Shown here one piece after another: positions 11,577 through 22,707 of a stretch of DNA of 64,000 nt. Source of the stretch: Propionibacteriales bacterium. GTDB lineage: Bacteria; Actinomycetota; Actinomycetes; Propionibacteriales; Nocardioidaceae. The notes beneath the pieces are model-generated. The model was not told where the DNA came from. It was given only the letters and a program-made list of their open reading frames with translations, and ran no database searches. The position numbers were made by a program, and so were the translations under genes. The stretch's first letter is position 1. Each line of letters starts with the position of its first letter. The DNA is taken from contig WHTJ01000001.1 of the NCBI GenBank assembly GCA_009377795.1, positions 1-64,000 on the forward strand, read 5' to 3'.

Positions 11577-11605
11577 TGTTCCAGCAGCCCCTCGCGTGCC
11601 GGCAG

Positions 11606-12157
11606 TCACATGGAGGGGACATCCGTCAGGTCGAGGTCGTACCGCACCTCTTCCAGCTCGTGTCCGAACCTTCTCGCTGAAATACGTTCTATACGACGGA
11701 ATCCAGCCTCGACATAGAGATGTGCGGCGGCGTCGAGCAGGTGCACGGTCCAGAGCTTGATGTGGGTGAATCCGCGCGCCTGCGCGTGGTCCAGCAGTGC
11801 CCGCAGCAGTCTGCGGCCGAGCCCGCTGCCACGGGCCGACGGGTCGACCAGGAACCAGCGGAGCTGGCCGGTCCCGCCGCCCTCGTCGGTGAGCGCGACC
11901 GTGCCGACCGTGCGGCCGCTGCGCTCGGCGACCCACAGCCATCCGGGCTCGTGCCCGTCGGATCGGTCGCGGGCCTCGCCGAGGGCGGCGGCGAACTGCG
12001 TGAGGCCGTGCGCGACGTGTGCCTCGAACCGCTCGTCGAAGTCGTACTCCCGGCGGTAGAGGTCTCCATGCATCGCGAGCACGGTCCCCAGGTCCCCCGG
12101 CTCGGGCCCGAGGCGAATCGTGATCTCATCCGCACCTGGCTGTGTCGAGGTTGTCAT
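11606..12157 (-). CDS. GNAT-family N-acetyltransferase
   Basis: 183 residues with the GNAT core: GWLWVAERSGRTVGTVAL, LRWFLVDPSARGSGLGRRLL (motif A, acetyl-CoA binding) and HLYVEAGFRRIER (motif B). It transfers an acetyl group from acetyl-CoA to an unknown amine, possibly a drug or small metabolite. It is divergent from a TetR-type gene. A strong palindrome starts 6 bp upstream of its ATG, so the GNAT gene is almost certainly under that regulator and its mRNA must be leaderless or nearly so. Confidence 0.9.
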   Translation of the reverse strand: MTTSTQPGADEITIRLGPEPGDLGTVLAMHGDLYRREYDFDERFEAHVAHGLTQFAAALGEARDRSDGHEPGWLWVAERSGRTVGTVALTDEGGGTGQLRWFLVDPSARGSGLGRRLLRALLDHAQARGFTHIKLWTVHLLDAAAHLYVEAGFRRIERISARRFGHELEEVRYDLDLTDVPSM

Positions 12158-12163
12158 GCCGTC

Positions 12164-12195
12164 CCTTCGACTGAAACAATCGTTTCAGTCGAAGG
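12164..12195. promoter_or_regulatory. TetR operator between GNAT and TetR genes
   Basis: A perfect inverted repeat has 14-bp arms CCTTCGACTGAAAC and GTTTCAGTCGAAGG around AATC. The core TGAAACAATCGTTTCA is a common TetR-family recognition layout. It lies 6 bp from the GNAT start and 53 bp before the TetR start, so it can control both. Confidence 0.8.
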
Positions 12196-12248
12196 CTAGC
12201 ACCCTGTTCCGGCGAGGGCCAAGGGGTCATGGCGAGAGAGGACGGTCG

Positions 12249-12824
12249 ATGCCGGCAACCGGCAAGACGGACACGAGCACCGCCCAGGACAGCCGGCGCC
12301 GGGCCGAGCTGCTGAGCAGGCTGCTGGAGTATTCGACGACCCATGGGCTGTCCGAGGTCTCGCTGCGTCCGCTCGCGGCGGCGGTCGGGTCGAGTCCGCG
12401 CATGCTGCTGTACTTCTTCGGGTCGAAGGAGGGGTTGGTACGCGAGGTCCACCGGAATGCCCGCCAGGTCCAGCTCGAGCTGCTGAGCCGCCAACTCGAG
12501 CAGCACTCGGGTGGCCCGGCGGCGTTGCGCGTCCTCTGGGAGTGGCTGAGCGACCCGGCGCACCACAACATGGTGCGGTTCTTCTTCGAGAGCTACGCGC
12601 GGTCCCTGCACGATCGCGACGGGGCGTGGAGCGGCTTCGGCGAGAGCAGCGTGTCCGAGTGGCTGCCTCACATACAGGAGGTGCTCGACTCATCCGAGGC
12701 GGAGGCGACCCTGGTGCTCGCGGGGTTGCGCGGCCTCCTGCTCGACCTGATGGCGACCGGTGACACCGCGCGGGTGGACGCGGCCTTCGAGGAGCTGGTT
12801 ACTCGGCTGGCGGTTGGCGCGTAA
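12249..12824 (+). CDS. TetR/AcrR-family regulator
   Basis: 191 residues from ATG 12249. The N-terminal DNA-binding domain has LLEYSTTHGLSEVSLRPLAAAVG and SPRMLLYFFGSKEGLVREVH, the usual TetR helix-turn-helix ending in the YxxFxSKEgL motif. The C-terminal ligand domain is helical with a phenylalanine-rich MVRFFFESYAR. It is divergent from the GNAT gene and separated from it by a perfect palindromic operator. It converges on copA (26 bp apart). The ligand is unknown; induction of the acetyltransferase by its substrate is a reasonable guess. Confidence 0.9.
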   Translation: MPATGKTDTSTAQDSRRRAELLSRLLEYSTTHGLSEVSLRPLAAAVGSSPRMLLYFFGSKEGLVREVHRNARQVQLELLSRQLEQHSGGPAALRVLWEWLSDPAHHNMVRFFFESYARSLHDRDGAWSGFGESSVSEWLPHIQEVLDSSEAEATLVLAGLRGLLLDLMATGDTARVDAAFEELVTRLAVGA

Positions 12825-12849
12825 CGAGGTCGCGGCGGCCGGTTCGGCG

Positions 12850-15171
12850 TCAGCGCCCGGCCGGGCTCGCGGCGAGCGGCCGGAAGCGGCGCAACCGCAG
12901 GCTGTTGGACACCACGAACACCGAGCTGAACGCCATCGCCGCGCCCGCGATCATCGGGTTCAGCAGGCCGGCGGCGGCCAGCGGCAAGGCCGCGAGGTTG
13001 TACGCGAACGCCCAGAACAGGTTTCCCTTGATGGTGGTCAACGTACGGCGGGACAGCCGGATCGCGTCCGCGGCGACCCGCAGGTCGCCGCGGACCAGTG
13101 TGAGGTCGCTCGCCTCGATCGCGACGTCGGTGCCGGTGCCCATCGCCAGACCCAGGTCGGCCTGCGCCAGGGCGGCGGCGTCGTTCACGCCGTCGCCGAC
13201 CATGGCGACGGACCTGCCCTCCGCCTGCAGCTTTCGTACGACATCGACCTTGTCCTTCGGGAGTACCTCCGCGACCACTTGGTCGATGCCGACCTGCTCG
13301 GCGACGGAGCGCGCGACCGCCTCGTGGTCGCCGGTGAGCAGGATCGGCGTCAGGCCGAGGTCGCGCAGCCGGGCGATCGCCTCGGCTGAGGTGGGCTTCA
13401 CGGTGTCCGCGACCACCACGATGCCGCGGGCCGAGCCGTCCCACCCGACGGCGACCGCCGTCCCGCCGGAGCCCTCCGCCTCCGCCTTCGCCTTGTCCAG
13501 CTCCGCGGGCAGGTGCTGCGACCATTCCGCCAGCAGTGCGGTACGTCCCGCGAGCACCGCGTGACCCTCCACGATGCCCTGCACGCCGAGTCCCTCGATG
13601 TTCCGGAAATCATCCACGGCCGGAAGGCTCCCCGTACGTTCGGCCGCGCCCTGCGCGATCGCCCGCGCGATCGGATGCTCGGACGCGTCCTCCAGGGCAC
13701 CGGCGAGCCGCAGCACCGTACCGGCGTCCTCCCCGGGTGCGGGGACGACGTCCCGCAGCGCCATGGTCCCGGTGGTGACCGTTCCGGTCTTGTCGAGTAC
13801 GACGGTGTCGACCTTGCGGGTCGACTCCAGGACCTCCGGGCCCTTGATCAGGATGCCGATCTGCGCGCCTCGCCCGGTGCCGACCATCAACGCGGTCGGC
13901 GTGGCCAGACCGAGCGCGCACGGGCACGCGATGATGAGCACGGCGACCGCGGCGGTGAACGCTGCACCCCAGCCGCCGTCGGCTCCGACCCAGTATCCGA
14001 GGGTGGCGACGGCGAGGGCGATGACGATCGGCACGAACACCGCGGAGATCCGGTCCGCCAGCCGCTGCACCTCGGCCTTCGCGCCCTGAGCGTCCTCGAC
14101 CAGCTTGGCCATCTGCGCGAGCTGGGTGTCCGATCCGATCCGGCTGGCGCGCACGACGATCCGGCCGCCGACGTTCACCGTGCCGCCGACCGCGGTGTCG
14201 CCGGGTCCGACCTCGACCGGCACCGACTCCCCGGTCAGCATGGAAATGTCGATGGCCGACGACCCGTCGGCGATGGTGCCGTCGGTGGCGACCTTCTCAC
14301 CGGGGCGTACGACGAACGGGTCTCCGACGGCCAGATCCTCGACCGGTACCCGTTGCTCGACCCCGTCGCGCAGCACCGCGACCTCCTTCGCGCCGAGCTC
14401 GAGCAGCGCCCGCAGGGCGGCGCCGGCGCGGCGCTTGGACCGCACCTCGAAGTAGCGGCCCAGGAGGATGAACGTCGTCACCCCCGCGGCCACCTCGAGG
14501 TAGATGTTGCCCGCCCCGTCACTGCGCGAGATGGTCAGTTCGAACGGATGGACCATGCCGGGCACGCCCGCCGTGCCGAGGAACAGCGCGTACAGCGACC
14601 AGACGAACGCCGCCGCGGTGCCGAGAGAGATCAGGGTGTCCATCGTCGCCGCGCCGTGCCGGAGGTTCTTCCAGGTCGCGACGTGGAACGGTAGCCCGCC
14701 CCACACCACCACAGGTGCGGCGAGGGTGAGCGAGGCCCATTGCCAGTAGTCGAACTGCAACCAGCCGAGCCTCACGGCCGGCGCCATCGCCAGCACGATC
14801 ACCGGTACGGACAGCAGGACGCTGACGATCACCCTGGTGCGCAGCGAGCGAAGCTCGGCGTCCTCCGCCTCGTCCTTCGTCTCCGCGACCCCGCCGTCCC
14901 GCGACGACGGCTTGGGGACCTCGGCGGTGTAGCCGGCCCGCTCCACCTGCGCGATCAGGTCGTCGGCGGCCACGTCGTCGGGGTAGCTGACGCGCGCCTT
15001 TTCCGTTGCGTAGTTGACCGTTGCGGTTACGCCGTCCAGCTTGTTCAGCCGCTTCTCGATGCGCGCGGCGCACGAAGCGCAGGTCATGCCGCCGATCGCC
15101 AGGTCGACCTGCTGGCGCCGGTCCGGGGTGGTGCCGGCCGGTCCCGTGGCGGGGGAGTCAGTGGTCATCAT
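12850..15171 (-). CDS. copA: Copper-exporting P1B-type ATPase CopA
   Basis: About 773 residues. One N-terminal heavy-metal-associated domain carries GMTCASC (Cys31, Cys34). It is followed by eight expected membrane helices, actuator [10 protein letters not shown], ion-site [12 protein letters not shown], phosphorylation DKTGTVTTG, nucleotide-binding SEHPIARA and hinge [15 protein letters not shown] with a downstream YN pair ([12 protein letters not shown]) and a [22 protein letters not shown] end indicates Cu+ export. ATG 15171 has AGGAGG 5 nt upstream; ATG 15168 is adjacent. The start overlaps the upstream gene by 14 bp, so both are one operon behind the CsoR-like site at 16189. Confidence 0.94.
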   Translation of the reverse strand: MMTTDSPATGPAGTTPDRRQQVDLAIGGMTCASCAARIEKRLNKLDGVTATVNYATEKARVSYPDDVAADDLIAQVERAGYTAEVPKPSSRDGGVAETKDEAEDAELRSLRTRVIVSVLLSVPVIVLAMAPAVRLGWLQFDYWQWASLTLAAPVVVWGGLPFHVATWKNLRHGAATMDTLISLGTAAAFVWSLYALFLGTAGVPGMVHPFELTISRSDGAGNIYLEVAAGVTTFILLGRYFEVRSKRRAGAALRALLELGAKEVAVLRDGVEQRVPVEDLAVGDPFVVRPGEKVATDGTIADGSSAIDISMLTGESVPVEVGPGDTAVGGTVNVGGRIVVRASRIGSDTQLAQMAKLVEDAQGAKAEVQRLADRISAVFVPIVIALAVATLGYWVGADGGWGAAFTAAVAVLIIACPCALGLATPTALMVGTGRGAQIGILIKGPEVLESTRKVDTVVLDKTGTVTTGTMALRDVVPAPGEDAGTVLRLAGALEDASEHPIARAIAQGAAERTGSLPAVDDFRNIEGLGVQGIVEGHAVLAGRTALLAEWSQHLPAELDKAKAEAEGSGGTAVAVGWDGSARGIVVVADTVKPTSAEAIARLRDLGLTPILLTGDHEAVARSVAEQVGIDQVVAEVLPKDKVDVVRKLQAEGRSVAMVGDGVNDAAALAQADLGLAMGTGTDVAIEASDLTLVRGDLRVAADAIRLSRRTLTTIKGNLFWAFAYNLAALPLAAAGLLNPMIAGAAMAFSSVFVVSNSLRLRRFRPLAASPAGR

Positions 15172-16141
15172 GACCGCCTCCTTCACCAGCGTCGTCTTCA
15201 CCAGCGTCGTCCGCGTGTGTTGCGGCCTCGCCGGCGCGCACGGTGAACTCCGCGGTGTGGACCGCGTCGTCGTGGCGGAACTGGAGGAAGAGCCGGTAGT
15301 CACCGGCCGAGGGTGTCGTGGCGTGGAACGCGATCCGCGGCCCGGACTCGGTGGTTCCGTCGCCGGGCTCGCCCTCGGGATGCACGTGCAAGTAGGCCAG
15401 GTCGCCGTCCCGGAGGGCGACCAGGTGACCGTACGCCGCGAGGTAGGGCTGGAGGTCGGTCACGGGGCGGCCGTCCCGGCTGACCGAGAACGTCAGCTCT
15501 GACCCCTCACCGGCCGCGAGCCCGCTGTCCAGGGTCACCTCGTAGCCGTCGACGTGCGCGGTCCGGTCCGGCTCGGGAAGTGGGCGCGGCTGATAGTCGC
15601 CGACGGCCACGAGCTCGGACGCGAGCGTCATCTGCATGTCGTGGCCGGTGGCGACGAAGTCGGCGAAGATCCGGTACGGCCCGGGGTGCGACAGGTCCAG
15701 GCGGGTGCGCCAGGTCCCGGAGTCGTCGAGCACCGGATGGACGTGCTGGAAGCCGGCCATGTCGCGGCGTACGGCGATCAGGTGCAGATCCCTGCCGTGC
15801 GTCTCGTCGTACTCGGTGACCGGAGCGCTGTCCGGCCTCACGATGCGGAACCGCAGCGGGACGCCGCGCGCGGCCGGTGCGGTCCGCTGCGCGATGTCCA
15901 GGGTGTAGCCGTGCTGGGAGATCATCAGCCCGGCCGGCATCGCCTCGGTGGCGGTGTCGTCGCCTGCCGCGTCCCTCTTCGCGGCGTGATCGCCTCCCCG
16001 AGAGTCGTGGTCGCCCGCCGTCTCGCTCTCCGCACGCTCCACGGTCCCGGCGTCGACGAGGACGTCACCGAGTAGAGTCCCGGCGCCGAAGATCAGGGCC
16101 AGCACGGCGAGGTACCCGCCGAGCCTGGTCGGGGTGTTCAT
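15158..16141 (-). CDS. Membrane-anchored YtkA-like protein of the copper operon
   Basis: 327 residues with an N-terminal hydrophobic anchor ([19 protein letters not shown]), a His/Asp-rich extracytoplasmic linker and two beta-rich segments ([21 protein letters not shown] and [15 protein letters not shown]) that resemble YtkA-type domains. Histidine clusters ([28 protein letters not shown] and the EGGGHDDH tail) suggest metal binding outside the cell. It overlaps copA by 14 bp and is first after the CsoR-like site, so a role in copper handling is inferred. The biochemical function is not established from sequence. Confidence 0.75.
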   Translation of the reverse strand: MNTPTRLGGYLAVLALIFGAGTLLGDVLVDAGTVERAESETAGDHDSRGGDHAAKRDAAGDDTATEAMPAGLMISQHGYTLDIAQRTAPAARGVPLRFRIVRPDSAPVTEYDETHGRDLHLIAVRRDMAGFQHVHPVLDDSGTWRTRLDLSHPGPYRIFADFVATGHDMQMTLASELVAVGDYQPRPLPEPDRTAHVDGYEVTLDSGLAAGEGSELTFSVSRDGRPVTDLQPYLAAYGHLVALRDGDLAYLHVHPEGEPGDGTTESGPRIAFHATTPSAGDYRLFLQFRHDDAVHTAEFTVRAGEAATHADDAGEDDAGEGGGHDDH

Positions 16142-16188
16142 CGCGGACCCTTTCGGGCGGCCGGTGTGGCGTACATGTACCCGAGGTT

Positions 16189-16205
16189 ATACCCCCCTAG
16201 GGTAT
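16189..16205. promoter_or_regulatory. CsoR-like copper operator
   Basis: ATACCCCCCTAGGGTAT has the CsoR layout: a GC-rich near-palindrome flanked by AT. It lies 47 bp upstream of the YtkA-like/copA operon start at 16141 on the minus strand. It touches the stop codon of the upstream P450 gene. No csoR gene is visible in the window, so the repressor must be elsewhere. Confidence 0.7.
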
Positions 16206-17554
16206 TAGCGCAAGCGTCTGCCCGGCCGGCGAGGAGTCAGCATGACCCGTGCGCCGCGGCGCGGAGCGAGCGTGACGTTGCGCGCCTTGAGCGCCTCGGG
16301 TCGCGAAGTGCCGGCGCGTACGTCGAACCTGGTCAGCACCTCGCGCAGGATGACCTCCGACTCCATCAGCGAGAAGCCCGCGCCGAGGCACCGGCGTACG
16401 CCGCCACCGAACGGGAACCAAGTATGGCTCGACGGAGGATCCGGATCGAGGAAACGCTCCGGCCGGAACTCCCGCGGACGAGGATGGTGCTCCTCATCGG
16501 AGTGGACGAGCCCGATGACCGGCATCACGGTCACACCCGCGGGAAGGCGGTATCCCGCCACCTCCGCCGGTTCGGTGAGGACACGGGCGGTCTCGTAGAT
16601 GACCGGATGCAGTCGCAGCGCCTCCTTGGCCACCGCACCGAGATAGGCGTCGTCTCTCTCGTCGGCGACCCGCTGCGCGCTCGCGAGGACCGCGGGGTTG
16701 CGGGCGAGCTCGTGGAAGGCCCACGCCAGCCCGGTCGCGGTCGTCTCGTGGCCCGCCAGCAGCAGCGTCACGAGCTGGTCGCGCAGCTCCTCGTCGGTCA
16801 GCGAGCTCTCCGGTGTGGTGAGCAGGCGGGAGAGGACGTCGTGCCGGTCCGCCAGCGAGTCGGCCGTCCTGCGTTCGGCGATCTCGGCGTACAGCAGGTC
16901 GTCCATCCGTTCCTGGACCTCGAGATGCCGCCGCCACGGGCCGTAGTTTCGTAACGGGGGATAGAAACCGGCCACCATGATCAGCGGGCTCACCGAGACG
17001 ACGCGCTCGACCAGGGGCCGCAAGGCGGCCAGCCGGGCCCGGTCCGTGACGCCGAAGACCACGCGCAGGATGACCTCGAGCGTGATGGCCTGCATCCGGG
17101 GGTGGATCGGGGCGTGTCTCCCGACCGGCCAGCCGCCCACCTGCTCCCGGGTGATGCCCGCGACGAGGTCGCGGTAGCCGCGGAGTGCGGCCCCGTTGAA
17201 CGCCGGCATGAGCTGCCGGCGGACCTTGAGATGGTCGTCCTCGTCCAGCAACAGCACCGAGTGCGGACCCATCAGCGGCCCGAGGATCGCGTTGCCCTCA
17301 CCGGCATGGAACGTCGTGCTGGATCCGGAGAACACCTCGCGGATGTGCTCTGGTCGCGCGAGGAGGACCATCCGTCGGCTTCGCGGCGCGATGCGGAGCA
17401 GTACGGCGTCGCCGTACCTCCGGCGCAGCGTGGGCAGCCAGCGGTGCCGGTAACCGCCGAACAGGAACGTTTGCACAACCATCGGCCATGGGGGACCGGG
17501 CGGCAGCGAGGTGGCCCTGTCCGGTGCGGCGGCGGCATGGGGTGCGGCGGACAT
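16205..17554 (-). CDS. Cytochrome P450 monooxygenase
   Basis: 449 residues from ATG 17554, which has GGAGG 7 nt upstream. The I-helix oxygen motif LAGHETTATG, K-helix EALR (KEALRLHP), PERF-like FRPERFLDP and heme loop FPFGGGVRRCLGAG with Cys389 are all present. The N-terminus is Pro-rich (LPPGPPWP) with no transmembrane anchor, so this is a soluble class I enzyme needing a ferredoxin partner, none of which is nearby. The substrate cannot be deduced. The gene points toward the copper operon but is probably a separate unit. Confidence 0.93.
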   Translation of the reverse strand: MSAAPHAAAAPDRATSLPPGPPWPMVVQTFLFGGYRHRWLPTLRRRYGDAVLLRIAPRSRRMVLLARPEHIREVFSGSSTTFHAGEGNAILGPLMGPHSVLLLDEDDHLKVRRQLMPAFNGAALRGYRDLVAGITREQVGGWPVGRHAPIHPRMQAITLEVILRVVFGVTDRARLAALRPLVERVVSVSPLIMVAGFYPPLRNYGPWRRHLEVQERMDDLLYAEIAERRTADSLADRHDVLSRLLTTPESSLTDEELRDQLVTLLLAGHETTATGLAWAFHELARNPAVLASAQRVADERDDAYLGAVAKEALRLHPVIYETARVLTEPAEVAGYRLPAGVTVMPVIGLVHSDEEHHPRPREFRPERFLDPDPPSSHTWFPFGGGVRRCLGAGFSLMESEVILREVLTRFDVRAGTSRPEALKARNVTLAPRRGARVMLTPRRPGRRLR

Positions 17555-17635
17555 CGGCGGACCTCCGGATGAGGCGTGCTGATTTCCAGAGTAAGCCGCG
17601 CGGCGCTCGTGGGTCCGGCCGACTGACTCCCTCTG

Positions 17636-17686
17636 TCGCGCCGAGATTGCACATCTGGTCGACCAGATGTGCAATCTCGCCGCGAA
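17636..17686. repeat. Palindromic intergenic repeat, short version
   Basis: Two 24-bp arms meet without a loop at 17660/17661 with a single mismatch. The outer arm is CGCGCCGAGATTGCA and the inner part CATCTGGTC. The outer arm is shared with the palindromes at 34180, 49321, 59073 and 60594, but the inner part is shorter and different. It lies between divergently placed promoter-side regions of the P450 gene and the 3' end of the NAD-binding gene. Confidence 0.9.
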
Positions 17687-17699
17687 GGAGTCGCCGCGT

Positions 17700-17746
17700 G
17701 GCGCGTTCTGGTTGCGGATTTCGAGGAGTCGCCGCCAAAACGCGCC
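17700..17746. repeat. Second, unrelated inverted repeat next to the palindrome
   Basis: GGCGCGTTCTGG near 17700 and CCAAAACGCGCC near 17735 form 12-bp arms with one mismatch. A direct repeat AGGAGTCGCCGC flanks it (about 17687 and 17726). It is not part of the 17636 palindrome family. It could be a terminator for the 17758-18408 gene or a different mobile palindrome. Confidence 0.45.
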
Positions 17747-17757
17747 GCACTGTGGTG

Positions 17758-18408
17758 TCAGAGCGCGGCGAGTCCGGTGGCGATCGATGCGGTACCGCCG
17801 ATGAGGTCGAACTGCTTGCGAACCGTCCACTCCGGATGGTCCAGCGCGGCGAGCAGGACCCCGGCGACGTCGTCGCGCGTCACCTGCCCGGGCTCGAGGC
17901 TCTCGCCGACCGTGACGTGGCCGGTTCCCGGGTCGTCGGTGAGCCCTCCTGGCCGCACGATCGTCCAGTCGAGGTCACGGGAGCGGAGGTCCGCATCGGC
18001 CGCGGCCTTGGCCCGCAGGTACACCTGGAACACGTCGTCCGATGTCGGGTCGGCCCGGTCGACGCGGATCGCCGAGACCATCAGATAGCGGCGTACGCCG
18101 GCCGCGCCGGCGGCATCGGCCAGAAGGATCGCGGCGTCCCGGTCCACGGTGTCCTTGCGGGCCGCGCCGCTTCCCGGTCCGGCACCGGCCGCGAACACGA
18201 CCGCGTCCGCGCCGTCGAGCGTTCCGCCGACCTCACCCACGGCGGCCCGCTCCAGATCCAGCACGACCGGCCGGACACCGGCGTCCTCGAGGTCCGCGAC
18301 ATGGTCCGAATTGCGGATCAACCCCACGGCCTGGTCCCCGCGACCGCTCAGCAACCGCCCCAGCCGCAGGCCGATCTTGCCGTGTCCGCCGGCGATGACT
18401 ACGCGCAT
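17758..18408 (-). CDS. NAD(P)H-binding SDR-like protein
   Basis: 216 residues from ATG 18408. The N-terminus MRVVIAGGHGKIGLRLGRLLSGRG is an atypical-SDR Rossmann fold (GGHGKIG). Later DAVVFAAGAGPGSG, a YLMVSAIRVDR strand and the DWTIVRPGGLTDDPGTG segment match NmrA/YwnB-like NAD(P)-binding proteins. The classical Tyr-x-x-x-Lys catalytic pair is not evident, so it may be a redox sensor or a reductase of unknown substrate. It is divergent from the leuS leader. Confidence 0.85.
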   Translation of the reverse strand: MRVVIAGGHGKIGLRLGRLLSGRGDQAVGLIRNSDHVADLEDAGVRPVVLDLERAAVGEVGGTLDGADAVVFAAGAGPGSGAARKDTVDRDAAILLADAAGAAGVRRYLMVSAIRVDRADPTSDDVFQVYLRAKAAADADLRSRDLDWTIVRPGGLTDDPGTGHVTVGESLEPGQVTRDDVAGVLLAALDHPEWTVRKQFDLIGGTASIATGLAAL

Positions 18409-18559
18409 AGCGACGAACGTACCAACCGGCCGGCGAATTCGGGATCGCCGTTGGCCCTCGCTGCGGTGTCGACAGCGCCGGAGCGGGGTTCCCGCAGCGC
18501 AGGCGGAGCGAGCCGGGCGCTCCGTCCGGCTGAGGGGGACCGGAGCGGCTCGCATGCGC

Positions 18560-18565
18560 TACCCT
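18560..18565 (+). promoter_or_regulatory. -10 element for the leuS leader transcript
   Basis: TACCCT ends 7 nt before ATG 18573, so the transcript should start at or next to the leader-peptide ATG (leaderless leader ORF). Confidence 0.5.
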
Positions 18566-18572
18566 GGGTGAC

Positions 18573-18608
18573 ATGCGGACGGCGCTGCTTCTTGTCGCGC
18601 CGCGCTGA
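18573..18608 (+). CDS. Leucine leader peptide of leuS attenuator
   Basis: A short ORF encodes [11 protein letters not shown] with three consecutive Leu codons (CTG CTT CTT at 18585-18593). Its stop TGA is embedded in the left arm of a strong hairpin, and a terminator with a U-run follows before leuS. This is the classical layout of ribosome-mediated attenuation: when charged tRNA-Leu is scarce the ribosome stalls at the Leu codons and changes the downstream folding. The peptide itself probably has no function. Confidence 0.75.
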   Translation: MRTALLLVAPR

Positions 18609-18630
18609 GAGGTTGGAGATCAGCGCGGCG
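18598..18630 (+). promoter_or_regulatory. Leader hairpin overlapping the leader-peptide stop
   Basis: CGCCGCGCTGA (18598-18608) pairs perfectly with TCAGCGCGGCG (18620-18630), an 11-bp stem with an 11-nt loop. A ribosome finishing the peptide would cover the left arm, while one stalled at the Leu codons would leave it free. It is thus a pause or protector element adjacent to the terminator. Loop bases GGTTGGAG could pair with the CCTCC of the terminator arm as an antiterminator. Confidence 0.65.
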
Positions 18631-18655
18631 ACCCCTCCTGTGTGAGGGGTTTTTT
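18631..18655 (+). terminator. Intrinsic terminator (attenuator) upstream of leuS
   Basis: ACCCCTC (18631-18637) and GAGGGGT (18644-18650) form a 7-bp stem with a 6-nt loop, followed by a run of six T. It lies 45 nt before the leuS start, so read-through is required for leuS expression. Confidence 0.8.
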
Positions 18656-18700
18656 CATGCGAGCGGTTATGTCCGATGCTTGGGTAGACGAGGAGTGGAC

Positions 18701-21166
<2,466 letters not shown>

Positions 21167-21188
21167 GCCGCTCGGTCAGGATCGCATC

Positions 21189-22640
21189 GTGACCGGCTCG
21201 GAGTACGGCGAGCGGCAACGGGCCTTCGGGGGTGCGTTCGGCTCGTACGACGGCTACGGTCCGCCGGACGCCACGATCGTCGTACTCCCGTCGCTCAGCT
21301 TCCCGGTGGTCGAGCTGCAGAAGATCACCGCGGTCACGTTCTACGAGCATCGGCTGCTGTGCCTGCTCCTGCTGCTCGCCGAGCCCGGTCGGCGCATGGT
21401 GTTCGTCAGCTCGATGTCGGTCGACCCGGTCGTACTGGACTACTACCTGTCGTTCCTTCCCGACCCCGAGGGAGCGCGGGCACGGCTCACCATGATGAGC
21501 CTGGGTGATCCCGCGCCGCATGGGCTCAGCCTGAAGCTGCTCGAACGCAGGAGCGTCCTGGACGAGATCCGTGCACTGGTCTCCGGAGCCAGGGTCGGCT
21601 ATCTGATCCCGTTCAACGTCACCGAGGCCGAGCGCCGGGTGGCCGACGTCGTGGGCCTGCCGATCTTCGGGCCGGCGCCGGAGCACGCCAGGCTGGGCAC
21701 GAAGACCGGGTCCCGCCAGGTCGCGAAACTGGCCGACGTCCCCGTGCTCGACGGTTTCGAGGGCCTCACCTCGATGCCGGCGGTCGACGACGCCATCGCC
21801 AAGCTGTGCGCGTCCGCGCGTCCCCCCGATGCCGTGGTGATCAAGCTGAACGAGGGCTTCTCCGGGCAGGGGAGCGCGATCGTCGACTGCCGGGACTTCG
21901 CACCACCCGCCAGTTCGAGCCCGACGATGTTCTGCGGCGACGGGGAGACGTGGAGCAGCTACGGCCAGAAGGTCCACCATGAGGGTGCCGTGGTGGAGCG
22001 CCTGCTCCGGGAGGATCTGGTGGCCTCCCCGAGTGTCCAGGTGCGGATCATGCCGGACGGTACGCCGGGGGTGATCTCGACTCACGACCAGGTCCTGGGC
22101 GGGGAGGAGAACCAGGTGTACCTCGGGTGTCGGTTCCCCGCCTCCGGCGAGTACCGCGACCTGATCACGGACTGCGCGCAACGCATCACCGACCACCTCG
22201 CCGAGGAGGGCGTGGTCGGCATGTTCGGGATGGACTTCCTGGTGCAGGCCGACGAGGGCCGTCCGCACGCCGTGCTGTCGGAGATCAACCTGCGACTCGG
22301 AGGTACGACGCATCCGTTCGTGATGGCCCAGCTGATGACCTGGGCGACGTACGATCCGGCGAGCGGCGAGCTGACCGACCCCGCCGGGCGCCCGGTGCAC
22401 TACCTCGCCTCCGACAACATCAAGTCGCCGGACCTGGTCGGCAGCGCTCCGGGCGTGGTGATCGACAGGCTGGACAAGGCCGGGCTCCTGTACGACCCGC
22501 GGACCGGCGTGGGCACCACCGTCCACCTGCTCGGTGCGTTGACCGATGACGGCAAGATGGGCGCGATGTGCCTCGCGCACAGCCTGGAAGAGGCGGAGGA
22601 GCTCTCGCGTGCGGTCATGAGGACCCTGAACGCGGTGTAG
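21189..22640 (+). CDS. ATP-grasp peptide ligase, PGM1-related
   Basis: 483 residues from GTG 21189, 22 bp after leuS. The N-terminal half (IVVLPSLSFPVVELQKITAV, MVFVSSMSVDPVVLDYYLSF) matches the N-terminal domain of pheganomycin ligase PGM1-type proteins. The C-terminal half is an ATP-grasp fold with AVVIKLNEGFSGQGSAI, then GMFGMDFLVQ and LSEINLRLGGTTHPF as Mg-ATP binding motifs. PGM1 joins a nonproteinogenic amino acid to a ribosomal peptide; the substrate here is unknown, and no precursor or biosynthetic cluster is adjacent. Other actinobacterial homologues are often encoded away from clusters. Confidence 0.8.
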   Translation: MTGSEYGERQRAFGGAFGSYDGYGPPDATIVVLPSLSFPVVELQKITAVTFYEHRLLCLLLLLAEPGRRMVFVSSMSVDPVVLDYYLSFLPDPEGARARLTMMSLGDPAPHGLSLKLLERRSVLDEIRALVSGARVGYLIPFNVTEAERRVADVVGLPIFGPAPEHARLGTKTGSRQVAKLADVPVLDGFEGLTSMPAVDDAIAKLCASARPPDAVVIKLNEGFSGQGSAIVDCRDFAPPASSSPTMFCGDGETWSSYGQKVHHEGAVVERLLREDLVASPSVQVRIMPDGTPGVISTHDQVLGGEENQVYLGCRFPASGEYRDLITDCAQRITDHLAEEGVVGMFGMDFLVQADEGRPHAVLSEINLRLGGTTHPFVMAQLMTWATYDPASGELTDPAGRPVHYLASDNIKSPDLVGSAPGVVIDRLDKAGLLYDPRTGVGTTVHLLGALTDDGKMGAMCLAHSLEEAEELSRAVMRTLNAV

Positions 22641-22694
22641 GGCCCGGTGGGCCAATAGAGCCGAGTACGCCGGAAGCGCCGCGCGGGCGCACGA

Positions 22695-22700
22695 TAACCT
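22695..22700 (+). promoter_or_regulatory. -10 element of degV (leaderless)
   Basis: TAACCT ends 7 nt before ATG 22708, the spacing expected for a leaderless mRNA. Confidence 0.45.
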
Positions 22701-22707
22701 CGCCGCC

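Noticed and set aside
18541-18700. T-box riboswitch upstream of leuS
   Set aside because: There is no T-box (TGGNACCGCG-like) sequence or specifier stem; the Leu-codon leader ORF with terminator explains the region better.
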